Origin: an uncultured Lachnospiraceae bacterium | GTDB lineage: Bacteria > Bacillota > Clostridia > Lachnospirales > Lachnospiraceae | Reading direction: 5' to 3' | Assembly (NCBI GenBank): GCA_902797025.1 | Contig: CADBRN010000037.1 | Coordinates: forward strand, 1-64,000 | DNA length: 64,000 bases | In this document: positions 56,001 through 63,784 of the stretch, in pieces | Layout: the number at the start of each line of letters is the position of its first letter | Position numbering within the stretch: the stretch's first letter is position 1 | Position numbers and translations under genes: made by a program | Notes under the pieces: model-generated | Told to the model about the DNA's origin: nothing | The model's input: only the letters and a program-made list of their open reading frames with translations | Database searches by the model: none

Positions 56001-56033
56001 TGCCTGCCGTTCACGGCAGGCGGCTCTTTTTTT
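56001..56033 (+). terminator. Terminator of the pst-pho operon
   Basis: GCCTGCCG (56002-56009) and CGGCAGGC (56014-56021) form a perfect 8-bp stem with a TTCA loop, followed by GGCTCTTTTTTT. It lies 25 bp after the phoR stop. Confidence 0.88.
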
Positions 56034-56123
56034 ATTCCGGTGTGCCGCCGGTTTAAGGTCTGGTTTAGTTTCATTCCGTATGATGGATTCAATCATTCAA
56101 TTGGTTCCGGAAGAGGTGTGATT

Positions 56124-56258
56124 ATGCGAAGGATGGATCTGAAAATTGCGTGGATTGCGGTCGGATTTTCGGCGCTGATCGGAATTGTCTTCGGAATCTA
56201 CCCCGCGAGAAAAGCGGCGCGGAAGAAACCGATCGAGGCTCTGAGGTTCGCGGAGTGA
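56124..56258 (+). pseudogene. C-terminal remnant of a MacB/FtsX-type ABC permease
   Basis: 44 residues from ATG 56124: one hydrophobic helix ending in GIVFGIYPARKAARKKPIEALRFAE, the hallmark C-terminus of MacB-type ABC export permeases. Nothing resembling the rest of such a protein (normally about 400 residues) or its ATPase lies upstream; phoR and its terminator occupy that space. A GAAGAGGTG lies before the ATG, so a microprotein could still be made. Best read as debris of a deleted transporter. Confidence 0.7.
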
Positions 56259-56266
56259 ACAAACAT

Positions 56267-56319
56267 CCCGCCGGTACCGGGCAGTTCCGCAGCTGCGGAA
56301 GAAACCCGATACCGGCGGG
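56267..56319. terminator. Nested hairpin between macB remnant and SLC13 gene
   Basis: CCCGCCGGTA (56267-56276) pairs with TACCGGCGGG (56310-56319); inside lies a perfect 16-bp palindrome TTCCGCAGCTGCGGAA (56285-56300). Between opposing genes; probably ends the minus-strand transporter transcript, though T-runs are weak. Confidence 0.55.
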
Positions 56320-56325
56320 GCGGGA

Positions 56326-57594
56326 TTAATGCCATGCTGCCCAGATGAACAGATATCCGGCGGTTACGGCTGTGAGCGTGAACGGTATGCCGATCCGCAT
56401 GAAGTCCCTGAAGGATACTTCATATCCGTTCTGTTTCAGCATTCCGACCGCGGCGATGTTTGCGGATGCGCCGATAGGCGTGAGATTGCCTCCGAGCGTC
56501 GCGCCGGTGAGCAGTCCAAAGTAAAGCAGGTACGGTTCGATTTTCAAGGAGGCACAGACTGCGGTCAGAACCGGAAGCATTGTCGCAACGTACGGAATGT
56601 TGTCTACGAACGCCGAAATGATGACGGAACCCCACACGACGATCGTGTAAAGCAGGAACATATTATTTCCTCCGAACCGGACGATCCAGCCGGAGAAGTC
56701 ATCAATGATGCCGGCCTCCGTGATGCCGGCGATGATGACGAAGAGCGAGGTCAGAAGGAGCAGCGTCTGCAGATCAATGCTCAGCATCGCATTCTTGGAA
56801 TTCGTATGATCGTGTGTGCGAACCAGGTCGTATACGACGGCGACCGCAGCGAAGATCATGCAGATCACCCCATTTGTGACATCCGGTTTTTCCGGGACGA
56901 ACGAAGCTGCGATCAGCGCTGCGACCATGCCGATGAGCAGGAAGGACGGAACATAGTCCCTGACTTCCGTCGTCTCGTCGGCGTGAACCGGGCGGCGTTC
57001 TTTGCGGAACAGGATCATCATGATCGGAACCGTGGCGATGGCGCCGAGCTCGACCGCAAAGAACATGCCGGGACGGCCGTTCATCCAGAAGAAGCTGGTG
57101 AAGTCCATATTCGCGTAAGCGCCGAGCATGATGGATGTCGTATCTCCGACGAGCGTCGCGGCGCCCTGCAGGTTTGAGGAGACTGCGATCGAAAGGATCA
57201 TCGGAACCGGTGAAATTTTCAGTTTTTTACAGATCGCGAGTCCGACCGGAGCGACCATCAGGACGGTTGCGACATTATCGATAAACGCGGAGATCGCCCC
57301 GGCAAAGAGAGACATGAAGATGGTGACCCACATCACGTTCTTCGATTTGTCCAGAAGAAAGTCCGCGATCCGGTTCGGCATTTTTGATACGATAAAAAAA
57401 TGAACTAGGATCATGGTGCCTGCCATCATCATCAGGACATTCCAGTTAATCGCGGACGGGACGTCCCGAAGCGGCATGATCCCGGAGATCAGGAAGATCA
57501 CCGCTGTGACGAGTGCAGCCAGTACGCGCCGCTTCGGCAGCGCGATCATGATCACGTACATCAGAAGGAACAGAATCAATGCAAATAGTTTCAT
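56326..57594 (-). CDS. SLC13/ArsB-type anion transporter
   Basis: A 422-residue membrane protein with about 11 segments. Two related halves each carry an ion-transporter re-entrant motif: SAFIDNVATVLMVAPVG with SSNLQGAATLVGDTTS, and SAFVDNIPYVATMLPVL with TGATLGGNLTPIGASAN. This is the ion transporter superfamily pattern (arsenite, citrate or dicarboxylate). No ars genes are nearby, so an organic anion or sulfate is as likely. Transcribed before a CinA-like gene on the same strand, but order suggests separate roles. Confidence 0.85.
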   Translation of the reverse strand: MKLFALILFLLMYVIMIALPKRRVLAALVTAVIFLISGIMPLRDVPSAINWNVLMMMAGTMILVHFFIVSKMPNRIADFLLDKSKNVMWVTIFMSLFAGAISAFIDNVATVLMVAPVGLAICKKLKISPVPMILSIAVSSNLQGAATLVGDTTSIMLGAYANMDFTSFFWMNGRPGMFFAVELGAIATVPIMMILFRKERRPVHADETTEVRDYVPSFLLIGMVAALIAASFVPEKPDVTNGVICMIFAAVAVVYDLVRTHDHTNSKNAMLSIDLQTLLLLTSLFVIIAGITEAGIIDDFSGWIVRFGGNNMFLLYTIVVWGSVIISAFVDNIPYVATMLPVLTAVCASLKIEPYLLYFGLLTGATLGGNLTPIGASANIAAVGMLKQNGYEVSFRDFMRIGIPFTLTAVTAGYLFIWAAWH

Positions 57595-57625
57595 AAAATC
57601 CTCCGAAATGGTCGGGTGTGTTGGC

Positions 57626-58423
57626 TCATCCCTCGTCTTCTCTGATGTAATTGATATACGTTTCGCCCAGAAGCCGGCGGCATTTTTCGACGGTCGGTTT
57701 CAAAAGCACCCGTGCTTCTTCTTTCGACGGGGCGGAAGCAGTGATGCGGATCAGGCATCCGTCGTCCTTCGCATAGGTGGCGACGGTCGGGTTTGCCTGG
57801 TCGATGACCGGCTCGAGACGGTCTGCGCAGGGTGCCTCACCGACGATGCGGACCGGTGCGTGATCGAAGTCGAGCATCTTGATGTTTACGGATACGAAAA
57901 CCTTGCCGGAGCGTTTTGCAAGATAATCCACGACGTATTCTTCAAACATCGGTTTCATTTCCTTCGGCGGTCCGGGCAGAAGAATCGCGGTTTTTCCGGC
58001 GTCTTCCATGATGACGCCGGGGGCGGTGCCGTTATGGTTGATCAGAACGATGGAATCGTCCGGGACGATCGCCTGTTTTTTATGATGTTCGGTCATCTCG
58101 ACATTGAGCATTTTCAGCCGGGCCTCGAGCGCTGCGAGCGCGGATTTGTCGAGAACCGGTTTTTTATGAAAATAGGAGATCAGCATTTCCTTGGTCATGT
58201 CATCCTTTGTGGGACCGAGGCCGCCGGTCAGAATTACGGTGTCGCCGCGGCTGAAAGCTACATCGAGCGTGTTTTTGATACGGTCGCTGTTGTCGCCCAC
58301 GACGGTCTGGTAATGAACGTCGATGCCGAGCGATGCGAGCTTTTTTGAGAGATACTGTGCGTTGGTATTGACGATATTTCCAAGCAGTATCTCTGTTCCG
58401 ACACTGATCAGTTCTGCAATCAT
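57626..58423 (-). CDS. CinA N-terminal (molybdopterin-binding-like) domain protein
   Basis: A 265-residue protein matching the N-terminal half of CinA: IAELISVGTEILLGNIVNTN, TVILTGGLGPTKDDMTKE and LLPGPPKEMKPMFEEYV. CinA proteins usually add a C-terminal nicotinamide-nucleotide amidase domain (total about 410); it is absent here and the stop is clean. Such single-domain forms are probably ADP-ribose pyrophosphatases. ATG 58423 has AGGAGGG upstream. Encoded ahead of the SLC13 gene with a 31-bp gap, possibly co-transcribed. Confidence 0.9.
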   Translation of the reverse strand: MIAELISVGTEILLGNIVNTNAQYLSKKLASLGIDVHYQTVVGDNSDRIKNTLDVAFSRGDTVILTGGLGPTKDDMTKEMLISYFHKKPVLDKSALAALEARLKMLNVEMTEHHKKQAIVPDDSIVLINHNGTAPGVIMEDAGKTAILLPGPPKEMKPMFEEYVVDYLAKRSGKVFVSVNIKMLDFDHAPVRIVGEAPCADRLEPVIDQANPTVATYAKDDGCLIRITASAPSKEEARVLLKPTVEKCRRLLGETYINYIREDEG

Positions 58424-58656
58424 TTGAAACCCTCCTGTTTGTAATGAATCGTGATTCCATACATCATAGCATTCCCGGCGCGGATTTTCTATATTGAGCT
58501 GCAAGATTTTACATTCTGACGGTATCGGATAGCGGCGTCAAGGTTTCACACAATGTTCATCCTAAAAACGGGGGATTTATTGTATGATATGTAAGATGCG
58601 CGAAGCGGCGGCTTATTTCCGCGGCTTTCGGAAAACAGAAATCGGAGGAGATTGAT

Positions 58657-59193
58657 ATGAAGAAAGAAAACAGAAAACTTGCGCAGGAGAGGCGTGCGAA
58701 GGAGCGCGCAAGGCAGGAACACGCTGCAAAGATGAAAAGGATCCTGCCGCCGGTGATCGTGATCGCGGTGATCGCGGTTCTGGTGATCGTGACGGCGGCA
58801 GGTTCGATGAAGAAGAGTACGGAGAGTGCTTCCGGTTCATCGGTCGGTTCCTCATCCGCAGCCTCTTCGGTTTCAACGGCAGTCTCCTCATCCGGAGAGA
58901 CACTGGATCGTACAGCCGGCGTCGAGGTGAAGAGTGGAGATACGGTTAATATCGACTACACAGGAACGATCGACGGCAGGGAGTTTGACGGAGGCAGCAC
59001 GAACGGACAGGGAACCTCCCTTCTGCTCGGATCCGGTTCCTACATCGATGGCTTTGAAGACGGCATTATCGGACATAAGGTCGGTGAAACATTTGATGTA
59101 AATGTCACATTCCCGGAAAATTACGGCGTCGATTCCCTGAACGGAAAAGCTGCGGTGTTCAGCGTGACGATCAACGGTGTTTATAAATCCTGA
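58657..59193 (+). CDS. Membrane-anchored FKBP-type peptidyl-prolyl isomerase
   Basis: A 178-residue protein: a very basic cytoplasmic start (about 1-28), one membrane helix (about 29-50), a Ser-rich linker (about 52-82), and an FKBP domain (about 88-178) with GDTVNIDYTGTIDGREFDGG, SYIDGFEDGIIGHKVGET and VTFPENYGVDSLNGKAAVF. It likely folds exported proteins on the outer face. Expression is independent; the ATG follows GGAGGAG. Confidence 0.92.
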   Translation: MKKENRKLAQERRAKERARQEHAAKMKRILPPVIVIAVIAVLVIVTAAGSMKKSTESASGSSVGSSSAASSVSTAVSSSGETLDRTAGVEVKSGDTVNIDYTGTIDGREFDGGSTNGQGTSLLLGSGSYIDGFEDGIIGHKVGETFDVNVTFPENYGVDSLNGKAAVFSVTINGVYKS

Positions 59194-59213
59194 CGGTGCA
59201 CGGACCGGTCAGG
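59189..59213. terminator. Hairpin between the convergent FKBP and ECF genes
   Basis: CCTGAC (59189-59194) and GTCAGG (59208-59213) with additional GGT/ACC pairing; it overlaps both stop codons. No T-run, so termination is uncertain. Confidence 0.35.
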
Positions 59214-59784
59214 CTTCGGACCAGGATACAGAGCGGCCGATTTTCGCGAAAACCGGTTCGAGGACAGATGCGAGCACGATGCCGACGACGCCCTGGACGA
59301 TGTTGAAGGGAATCTCCGCGAGGGAAGAGGTAAATGCCGCTCCGATGCCGGCTGCGCCAAACCCGCCTTCCGTCGCTCCGATGATGACCACATTATAGAA
59401 GAAGTAGCCGACAACCATGACGATTTCACCGACAATGCCGGAGAGAATAATACCGGGGACGCGGATGTTTTTCCGCGTTCCTTTTTTTGTGACCGCTCCG
59501 AACACGAGTGCAGCGACAAATGCGGTGAAAAATTTGATGACAAATGTTCCGGGTACCCAGACGGCGTATCCTCCGAGCAGATCAGAGAGAGCAGAACCGA
59601 TGCCGGCTGCAAGGCCTCCGGTAAGCGGTCCGAGGAAAAATCCGGACAGCAGAACGAATGCGTCGCCGAGATGGATGTATCCGAAGGTAGGGGTCTGAAT
59701 TTTGATGATAAAAGTGGCGAGCAGAGTCAGTGCCGCGAACATGGCGGCTGTGACGATCTGACGGGTTGTGGATAACTGTTTCAT
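59209..59784 (-). CDS. ECF transporter S-component (vitamin uptake)
   Basis: A 191-residue membrane protein with about six helices. The N-terminal RQIVTAAMFAALTLLATFII has the AxxxA helix that contacts EcfT; TFGYIHLGDAFVLLSGFFLG is the substrate-side GD segment typical of ECF S-components. No ATPase or T-unit is next to it, so it uses shared EcfAAT (group II). Divergent from a MocR/PdxR-type regulator, which suggests vitamin B6 (PdxU2-like), but the substrate is inferred only from context. Confidence 0.87.
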   Translation of the reverse strand: MKQLSTTRQIVTAAMFAALTLLATFIIKIQTPTFGYIHLGDAFVLLSGFFLGPLTGGLAAGIGSALSDLLGGYAVWVPGTFVIKFFTAFVAALVFGAVTKKGTRKNIRVPGIILSGIVGEIVMVVGYFFYNVVIIGATEGGFGAAGIGAAFTSSLAEIPFNIVQGVVGIVLASVLEPVFAKIGRSVSWSEA

Positions 59785-59844
59785 GGCAAAACCTTCTTTC
59801 TGTCTTTGAAAGCACCGGATTCTTCAGGCGGCTCCGCCGCTTTC

Positions 59845-59873
59845 TTGAACTTTGAGTCAACCTGTATTATAAT
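59845..59873 (+). promoter_or_regulatory. Promoter of the MocR-type gene
   Basis: TTGAAC (59845-59850), 17-bp spacer, TATAAT (59868-59873). The TTATAA core is symmetrical and may also serve as a -10 for the divergent ECF gene. Confidence 0.65.
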
Positions 59874-59881
59874 CGGTTTCT

Positions 59882-59898
59882 GGTATTGAAAAATTACC
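59882..59898. promoter_or_regulatory. Candidate operator between ECF and MocR genes
   Basis: GGTATTGAAAAATTACC is an inverted repeat (GGTAxT/AxTACC) located at the expected transcription start of the MocR gene, fitting autoregulation and control of the divergent transporter. Confidence 0.45.
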
Positions 59899-59952
59899 AA
59901 ATCGGGAGTTTTTTATATAACCAGAATCAGATGGGTCGGGAAGGTGCTTCGA

Positions 59953-61146
59953 TTGCGGTATGAGATTGACAGGAGAAGAAAAAAGGCGGCATATCTGCAG
60001 CTGTATGATCAGATGCGGGATGAAATCGTGCACGGAATTTACCGGTGCGGGATGAGAATTCCGTCGAAACGGGTGATTGCGGAGGAGTCCGGAATCAGTG
60101 TGATCACGGTGGAGCACGCATATGCGCTTCTCTGCGATGAGGGGTATATCGAGCCGCGCGAGCGGAGCGGTTATTTTGTATGCTACCGGCGGGAAGACAA
60201 CTTTCCGGTCGGAGAAGGAGCCGGAGGCCGGATGGAGGCAGAACAGGACTCTGAGCCGGTCCGGGGAGCGGGGAGCCGCGAGCTGGAGAGGGTATACGCA
60301 GAAATCCCCAAAACCGAGCGTTTTCCGTTTTCGGTGTTTGCCAAGACGATGCGCAGGGTTTTGACGAACGATGCGGAGGAGATCATGAGGCGTTCCCCGA
60401 ATAACGGGGTTCCGAGACTTCGCGGAGCGATCGCATCGTATCTTGCGCGAAGCCGGGGAATCGTCGTGCGGCCGGATCAGATCGTCATCGGCGCGGGATC
60501 CGAGCATTTGTACGGGCTGATTGTTCAGATGATCGGACGTGATAAGATCTATGCACTGGAGGATCCCTCTTATAATAAAATTCGGTGGGTTTATGAGGCA
60601 AACGGGGCATCCTGCGAGATGCTGAGGCTGGGAAATACCGGGATCCGCAGTGGCGCCCTGGAGAAATCGCATGCCGACGTCCTCCATGTAACGCCGTTCA
60701 ACAGTTATCCGAGCGGCGTCACAGCCAATGCGTCGAAGCGCGCGGAATATATCCGCTGGGCCGGGGAGCGCGGGGCCCTGATCGTCGAGGATGACTATGA
60801 TTCGGAATTTTCGGAATTGACGAAAGCGGAAGATACGCTGTTTTCGCTTGAACCGAGGAAAACGGTTATTTATATCAACACATTTTCACGGACGATCGCA
60901 TCATCGATGCGAATGGGCTACCTGGTGCTTCCGGTCGATCTCGCCGGCGCACTCTGGAAAAAAATTGAGTTCTATTCCTGCGCGGTTCCGACTTTTGAGC
61001 AGTATGTTCTTGCGGATCTTTTGAACAGCGGCGCGTTTGAGCGTCATATCAACCGGGTGCGGCGTCTGCGGCGGCGAAACAGCGCGGGATCGGGGAAAAA
61101 GAAAGGGGCGGAACGGCCGGATCAACCGGAGAAATACTATGAGTAA
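59953..61146 (+). CDS. Degenerate MocR/GntR-aminotransferase regulator, C-terminally truncated
   Basis: A 397-residue protein. GntR-type winged helix at about 1-75 (AYLQLYDQMRDEIVHGIYRCG, GISVITVEHAYALLCDEGYI) and a class I aminotransferase-like domain from about 105. The PLP lysine expected in the FSKT motif is replaced: the sequence reads NTFSRTIASSMRMGYLV, Arg for Lys. The protein also ends soon after FERHINRVRRLRRR, where MocR members (about 460-490 aa) continue 70 or more residues. It may be a decaying gene or a PLP-independent repressor. TTG 59953 follows GGGAAGG by seven bases; a GTG at 59944 is the alternative. It overlaps mutY by eight bases. Confidence 0.8.
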   Translation: MRYEIDRRRKKAAYLQLYDQMRDEIVHGIYRCGMRIPSKRVIAEESGISVITVEHAYALLCDEGYIEPRERSGYFVCYRREDNFPVGEGAGGRMEAEQDSEPVRGAGSRELERVYAEIPKTERFPFSVFAKTMRRVLTNDAEEIMRRSPNNGVPRLRGAIASYLARSRGIVVRPDQIVIGAGSEHLYGLIVQMIGRDKIYALEDPSYNKIRWVYEANGASCEMLRLGNTGIRSGALEKSHADVLHVTPFNSYPSGVTANASKRAEYIRWAGERGALIVEDDYDSEFSELTKAEDTLFSLEPRKTVIYINTFSRTIASSMRMGYLVLPVDLAGALWKKIEFYSCAVPTFEQYVLADLLNSGAFERHINRVRRLRRRNSAGSGKKKGAERPDQPEKYYE

Positions 61147-62314
61147 AAAAATCCAGGAACCATATCGGCATTCGGATCGTCTCGCAGAACCTTTCCGCAG
61201 ACTGCCCGGCTGGTACCGCAAAAACCATCGGATCCTGCCATGGAGGGATACGGGCGATCCTTATGATGTGTGGGTTTCAGAGATTATGCTGCAGCAGACG
61301 AGAGTCCGTGCGGTAATCGAATATTTTATCCGCTTCAGGCGGGAACTTCCTGATGTACGGCATCTTTCTGAGGTTTCGGAAGAACGCCTTCTGAAACTCT
61401 GGGAGGGGCTCGGCTATTACAGCAGACCGCGCAATATGAAGCGTGCGGCCGGGATTATTATGGAGAATTACGGGGGAAAGATTCCGGATGACCCGGAGAT
61501 TCTGAGGAGCCTTCCCGGGATCGGGAGTTACACGGCAGGGGCGATTTCTTCGATCGCGTACGGTGTCCCGGAACCTGCGGTTGACGGAAATGTTCTCCGC
61601 GTCTGCTCGAGAATTGCGGGAAATGACAGTGATATTGCTCTGGCGGCGACGAAAAGGCAGCTTGAGCGGGCGATCCGTGAGATTATGAGGATGGACGGAA
61701 TCAGTCCGGGCGATCTGAACCAGGCGCTCATGGAGCTTGGGGCTTTGATCTGTGTACCGAATGGCAGCCCGTCCTGTTCAGAATGTCCCGTTTCCGGTAT
61801 GTGCACGGCGCACCTCCAGTCACAGACCGGTGTTCTTCCTGTGAAAGCGCAAAAAAAGGCGCGGCGGGTTGAAAAAAAGACCGTGCTCCTAATCGAAAAC
61901 GGCGGAAGCTATCTGATCCGCAGACGCAAGGAGGAGGGACTTCTCGCCGGACTCTGGGAATTTCCGTCGGAGGAGGGATTTCTGAATCCGGAGGATGCGC
62001 TCAGAGCCGCGGTATCACTTCTCGCGGAAGGAAGAAATGCGGCTTGCGCTGACGGAGGAACCGGGCCTGCTGCGGAGGAAGACGTTCCTCTTTATATCGA
62101 GAGAATGCCGGACGCAAAGCATATTTTTTCTCATATTGAATGGAGAATGCATGCTTACCGGATCCGGATCGCGGACCCGGATGGCGGTGTGCGGAATGTG
62201 TTTGACAGTGAAAAAATGCGGTTTGCAGATGCGGAAGAGATGCGCAGCCGATATCCCCTGCCTGCCGCATTTGCGGCATACCGGGATCCGATCCGGGAAG
62301 AGGGCGAAACGTAA
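61139..62314 (+). CDS. mutY: Adenine DNA glycosylase MutY
   Basis: A 391-residue base-excision enzyme removing A opposite 8-oxoguanine. The catalytic Glu is in WVSEIMLQQTRV, the HhH in LRSLPGIGSYTAGAI and the catalytic Asp in PAVDGNVLRV. The iron-sulfur loop LICVPNGSPSCSECPVSGMC has Cys spacing 7-2-5, one longer than the usual 6-2-5. The C-terminal Nudix-like domain (about 270-385) recognises 8-oxoG. ATG 61139 is chosen on homology; it overlaps the end of the MocR gene, so translation is coupled. Confidence 0.95.
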   Translation: MSKKIQEPYRHSDRLAEPFRRLPGWYRKNHRILPWRDTGDPYDVWVSEIMLQQTRVRAVIEYFIRFRRELPDVRHLSEVSEERLLKLWEGLGYYSRPRNMKRAAGIIMENYGGKIPDDPEILRSLPGIGSYTAGAISSIAYGVPEPAVDGNVLRVCSRIAGNDSDIALAATKRQLERAIREIMRMDGISPGDLNQALMELGALICVPNGSPSCSECPVSGMCTAHLQSQTGVLPVKAQKKARRVEKKTVLLIENGGSYLIRRRKEEGLLAGLWEFPSEEGFLNPEDALRAAVSLLAEGRNAACADGGTGPAAEEDVPLYIERMPDAKHIFSHIEWRMHAYRIRIADPDGGVRNVFDSEKMRFADAEEMRSRYPLPAAFAAYRDPIREEGET

Positions 62315-62415
62315 AAACAACTGTAAAAACAGGTGTCATGCATCGTGACAAGCAGGACGAAACGCGATAAGATTGAAAAAAATGGACGGATTCAAGTTTA
62401 TGGTGAGGTGCGGAC

Positions 62416-62958
62416 ATGACTCGAGATGAGAGGCAGAAAGAAATATTACAGATATTGAGAACGTTTGATAGTCCCGTGTCCGGGGCGGCACTCGCAGAGC
62501 GCCTCGGAGTGAGCAGACAGATTATCGTACAGGATATCGCGGCGATCCGCGGGAGGGGGGCGGATGTGGTTTCGACAACCCGGGGCTATACCGCGAAACC
62601 TCAGGCATCACGGGTGTTTAAAGTGTCCCACAGCGATGATGAGGTGGAGGAAGAACTGACGATGATCGTGGATGAAGGTGCCGCAGTGGAGGATGTTTTC
62701 ATCTGTCACAAGGTATACGGTGAGATGCGCGGTGAGCTTCATATCCGTTCGAGGCGCGATATCCGGGACTATCTGGAAGAGATTGCTTCGGGAAAATCCA
62801 GCCTTCTGAAAAACGTCACCTCGGGTTATCATTATCATACGGTGACAGCGGAATCGGAGGATGTTTTGGATCTTGTGGAGGAAAAACTCCGGAAGAGGGG
62901 GTTTCTGGCACCGCTTCAGGATTATGAACCAGAAGAACTAATTAAACAGAAAATTTGA
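62416..62958 (+). CDS. niaR: NiaR-type nicotinate-responsive repressor
   Basis: A 180-residue repressor: N-terminal HTH_11 (RQKEILQILRTFDSPVSGAAL, LGVSRQIIVQDIAAIRGRG) and a C-terminal 3H domain (about 85-172) with conserved histidines in ICHKVYGEMRGEL and VTSGYHYHTVTAES that bind nicotinate and metal. NiaR controls NAD synthesis or nicotinate uptake genes; none lie in this window. GAGGTG precedes the ATG. Confidence 0.92.
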   Translation: MTRDERQKEILQILRTFDSPVSGAALAERLGVSRQIIVQDIAAIRGRGADVVSTTRGYTAKPQASRVFKVSHSDDEVEEELTMIVDEGAAVEDVFICHKVYGEMRGELHIRSRRDIRDYLEEIASGKSSLLKNVTSGYHYHTVTAESEDVLDLVEEKLRKRGFLAPLQDYEPEELIKQKI

Positions 62959-63037
62959 AAAAATCCGTCATAAAAGAACGACAGTAACAGAAATAAATGA
63001 GAATATACGAATACCTTAAAATAAATCAAAATATATA
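62959..63037. other. AT-rich spacer after niaR
   Basis: Part of an 879-bp stretch without a protein gene (62959-63837). This first segment is AT-rich and shows no terminator or frame; the rest holds the RNA candidate, a promoter and an 18-bp tandem duplication listed separately. Confidence 0.5.
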
Positions 63038-63066
63038 TTGACAATAACGGGGATCCCTGCTATTAT
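63038..63066 (+). promoter_or_regulatory. Strong promoter of the candidate structured RNA
   Basis: TTGACA (63038-63043), 17-bp spacer, TATTAT (63061-63066): near-consensus. No protein gene follows for 770 bp. Confidence 0.8.
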
Positions 63067-63149
63067 ATAGTCACAAAGAAAAAACGAACGGAAAGCCGAG
63101 AGAGAACTTCGGTGAAGCTGTTCGAATTTTAAAGAGGAGGTACAGTCCA

Positions 63150-63200
63150 ATGGGAAATCCGCCGGTTGACTTATCTCAATATGAGCGTGGCAATGCATAG
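63150..63200 (+). CDS. 16-codon frame with an ideal ribosome binding site inside the RNA candidate
   Basis: GAGGAGG (63134-63140) is nine bases from ATG 63150; the frame encodes MGNPPVDLSQYERGNA and stops at TAG. It could be a translated leader peptide or an accidental result of purine-rich RNA structure. No known leader peptide is recognised. Confidence 0.25.
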   Translation: MGNPPVDLSQYERGNA

Positions 63201-63638
63201 CACTCCCGACAAGAAAGACCTTTTATCACTTCTGAAAGTAAAATAATTTCGTCTGGAGCTGAAAGGATTTCGGCCGCAGGCGAAGGAAAAGGTTAAATGA
63301 AAGGCATCATGCAAGCATGCATCTCATATTGAATCAATGCCACAGAGAAGGAATTCAGAAATGCGATACGTTCCGAGGGCAAGGAGAAGAATTTATTACG
63401 AAGTTATCGGATGTTTGATAAGAAGTTTTAGAAGAAGCACTGCCAGAGAATGTATCAGGAGATCTGAGATGATGATCCGGAGAGGCCGGATTGGAATCCA
63501 ACCTTCCATATAGATAAGCATGAAAACTTTCTAAGTGAATCTGCGGACGGATCGCGGATCACGAGTTGGGATGGAAAAATGATCGAGTAACTTTCGTATA
63601 TACAGAAAGGAAAACTAATTGAATATTGACCATTGAGG

Positions 63639-63699
63639 CAGCCGCTTTACAGCAGGAAGACATCGTGGATGAGTCGGACGTGTAAGGCGGCTGTCGTTT
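63639..63699 (+). terminator. Terminator of the candidate structured RNA
   Basis: CAGCCGCTTTACA (63639-63651) pairs with TGTAAGGCGGCTG (63681-63693) with one G-U pair, enclosing a small CATC-GTG-GATG hairpin (63661-63671), and is followed by TCGTTTT. Confidence 0.75.
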
Positions 63700-63744
63700 T
63701 GCGTCCGGCCACCTGCTCTTGTGATTATGATATTGTCTAAGCGG

Positions 63745-63773
63745 TTGAAAAGAAAATATTGATGAATTATACT
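63745..63773 (+). promoter_or_regulatory. Promoter of the zinc-ribbon gene
   Basis: TTGAAA (63745-63750), 17-bp spacer, TATACT (63768-63773). The start site would lie at about 63780, just before the tandem duplication. Confidence 0.6.
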
Positions 63774-63784
63774 ATACTTAGATT

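Larger units (their letters stand above)
63073..63699 (+). ncRNA. Candidate large structured non-coding RNA (about 630 nt)
   Basis: Bounded by a near-consensus promoter and an intrinsic terminator. No frame of useful length is open on the plus strand. The sequence is purine-rich and contains many compact hairpins: CCGA/TCGG (63096-63112); TTC-G-GCC/GGCGAA with a GCA loop (63269-63284); GGCAT/ATGCC (63303-63341); ATCCGG/CCGGAT (63475-63491); TTGG/CCAA (63491-63501); and a long terminal stem. Length and architecture recall the large ornate RNAs of Firmicutes (ROOL, about 580 nt; OLE, about 610 nt), but I cannot match a consensus by eye. Not tmRNA or RNase P RNA, whose core motifs are absent. 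Confidence 0.6.

Noticed and set aside
57413..58348. 311-codon plus-strand frame
   Set aside because: Antisense of the SLC13 start and the CinA-like gene, both with clear motifs and ribosome binding sites on the minus strand.
63361..63513. 50-codon Arg-rich plus-strand frame inside the RNA candidate
   Set aside because: No ribosome binding site and an Arg/Ile/Ser composition expected from purine-rich structured RNA; not credible as a protein.
63073..63699. RNase P RNA or tmRNA as identity of the RNA candidate
   Set aside because: The GAGGAAAGTCC core of RNase P and the paired CR-V region are not present, and there is no tRNA-like end or ANDNFA-like tag frame.
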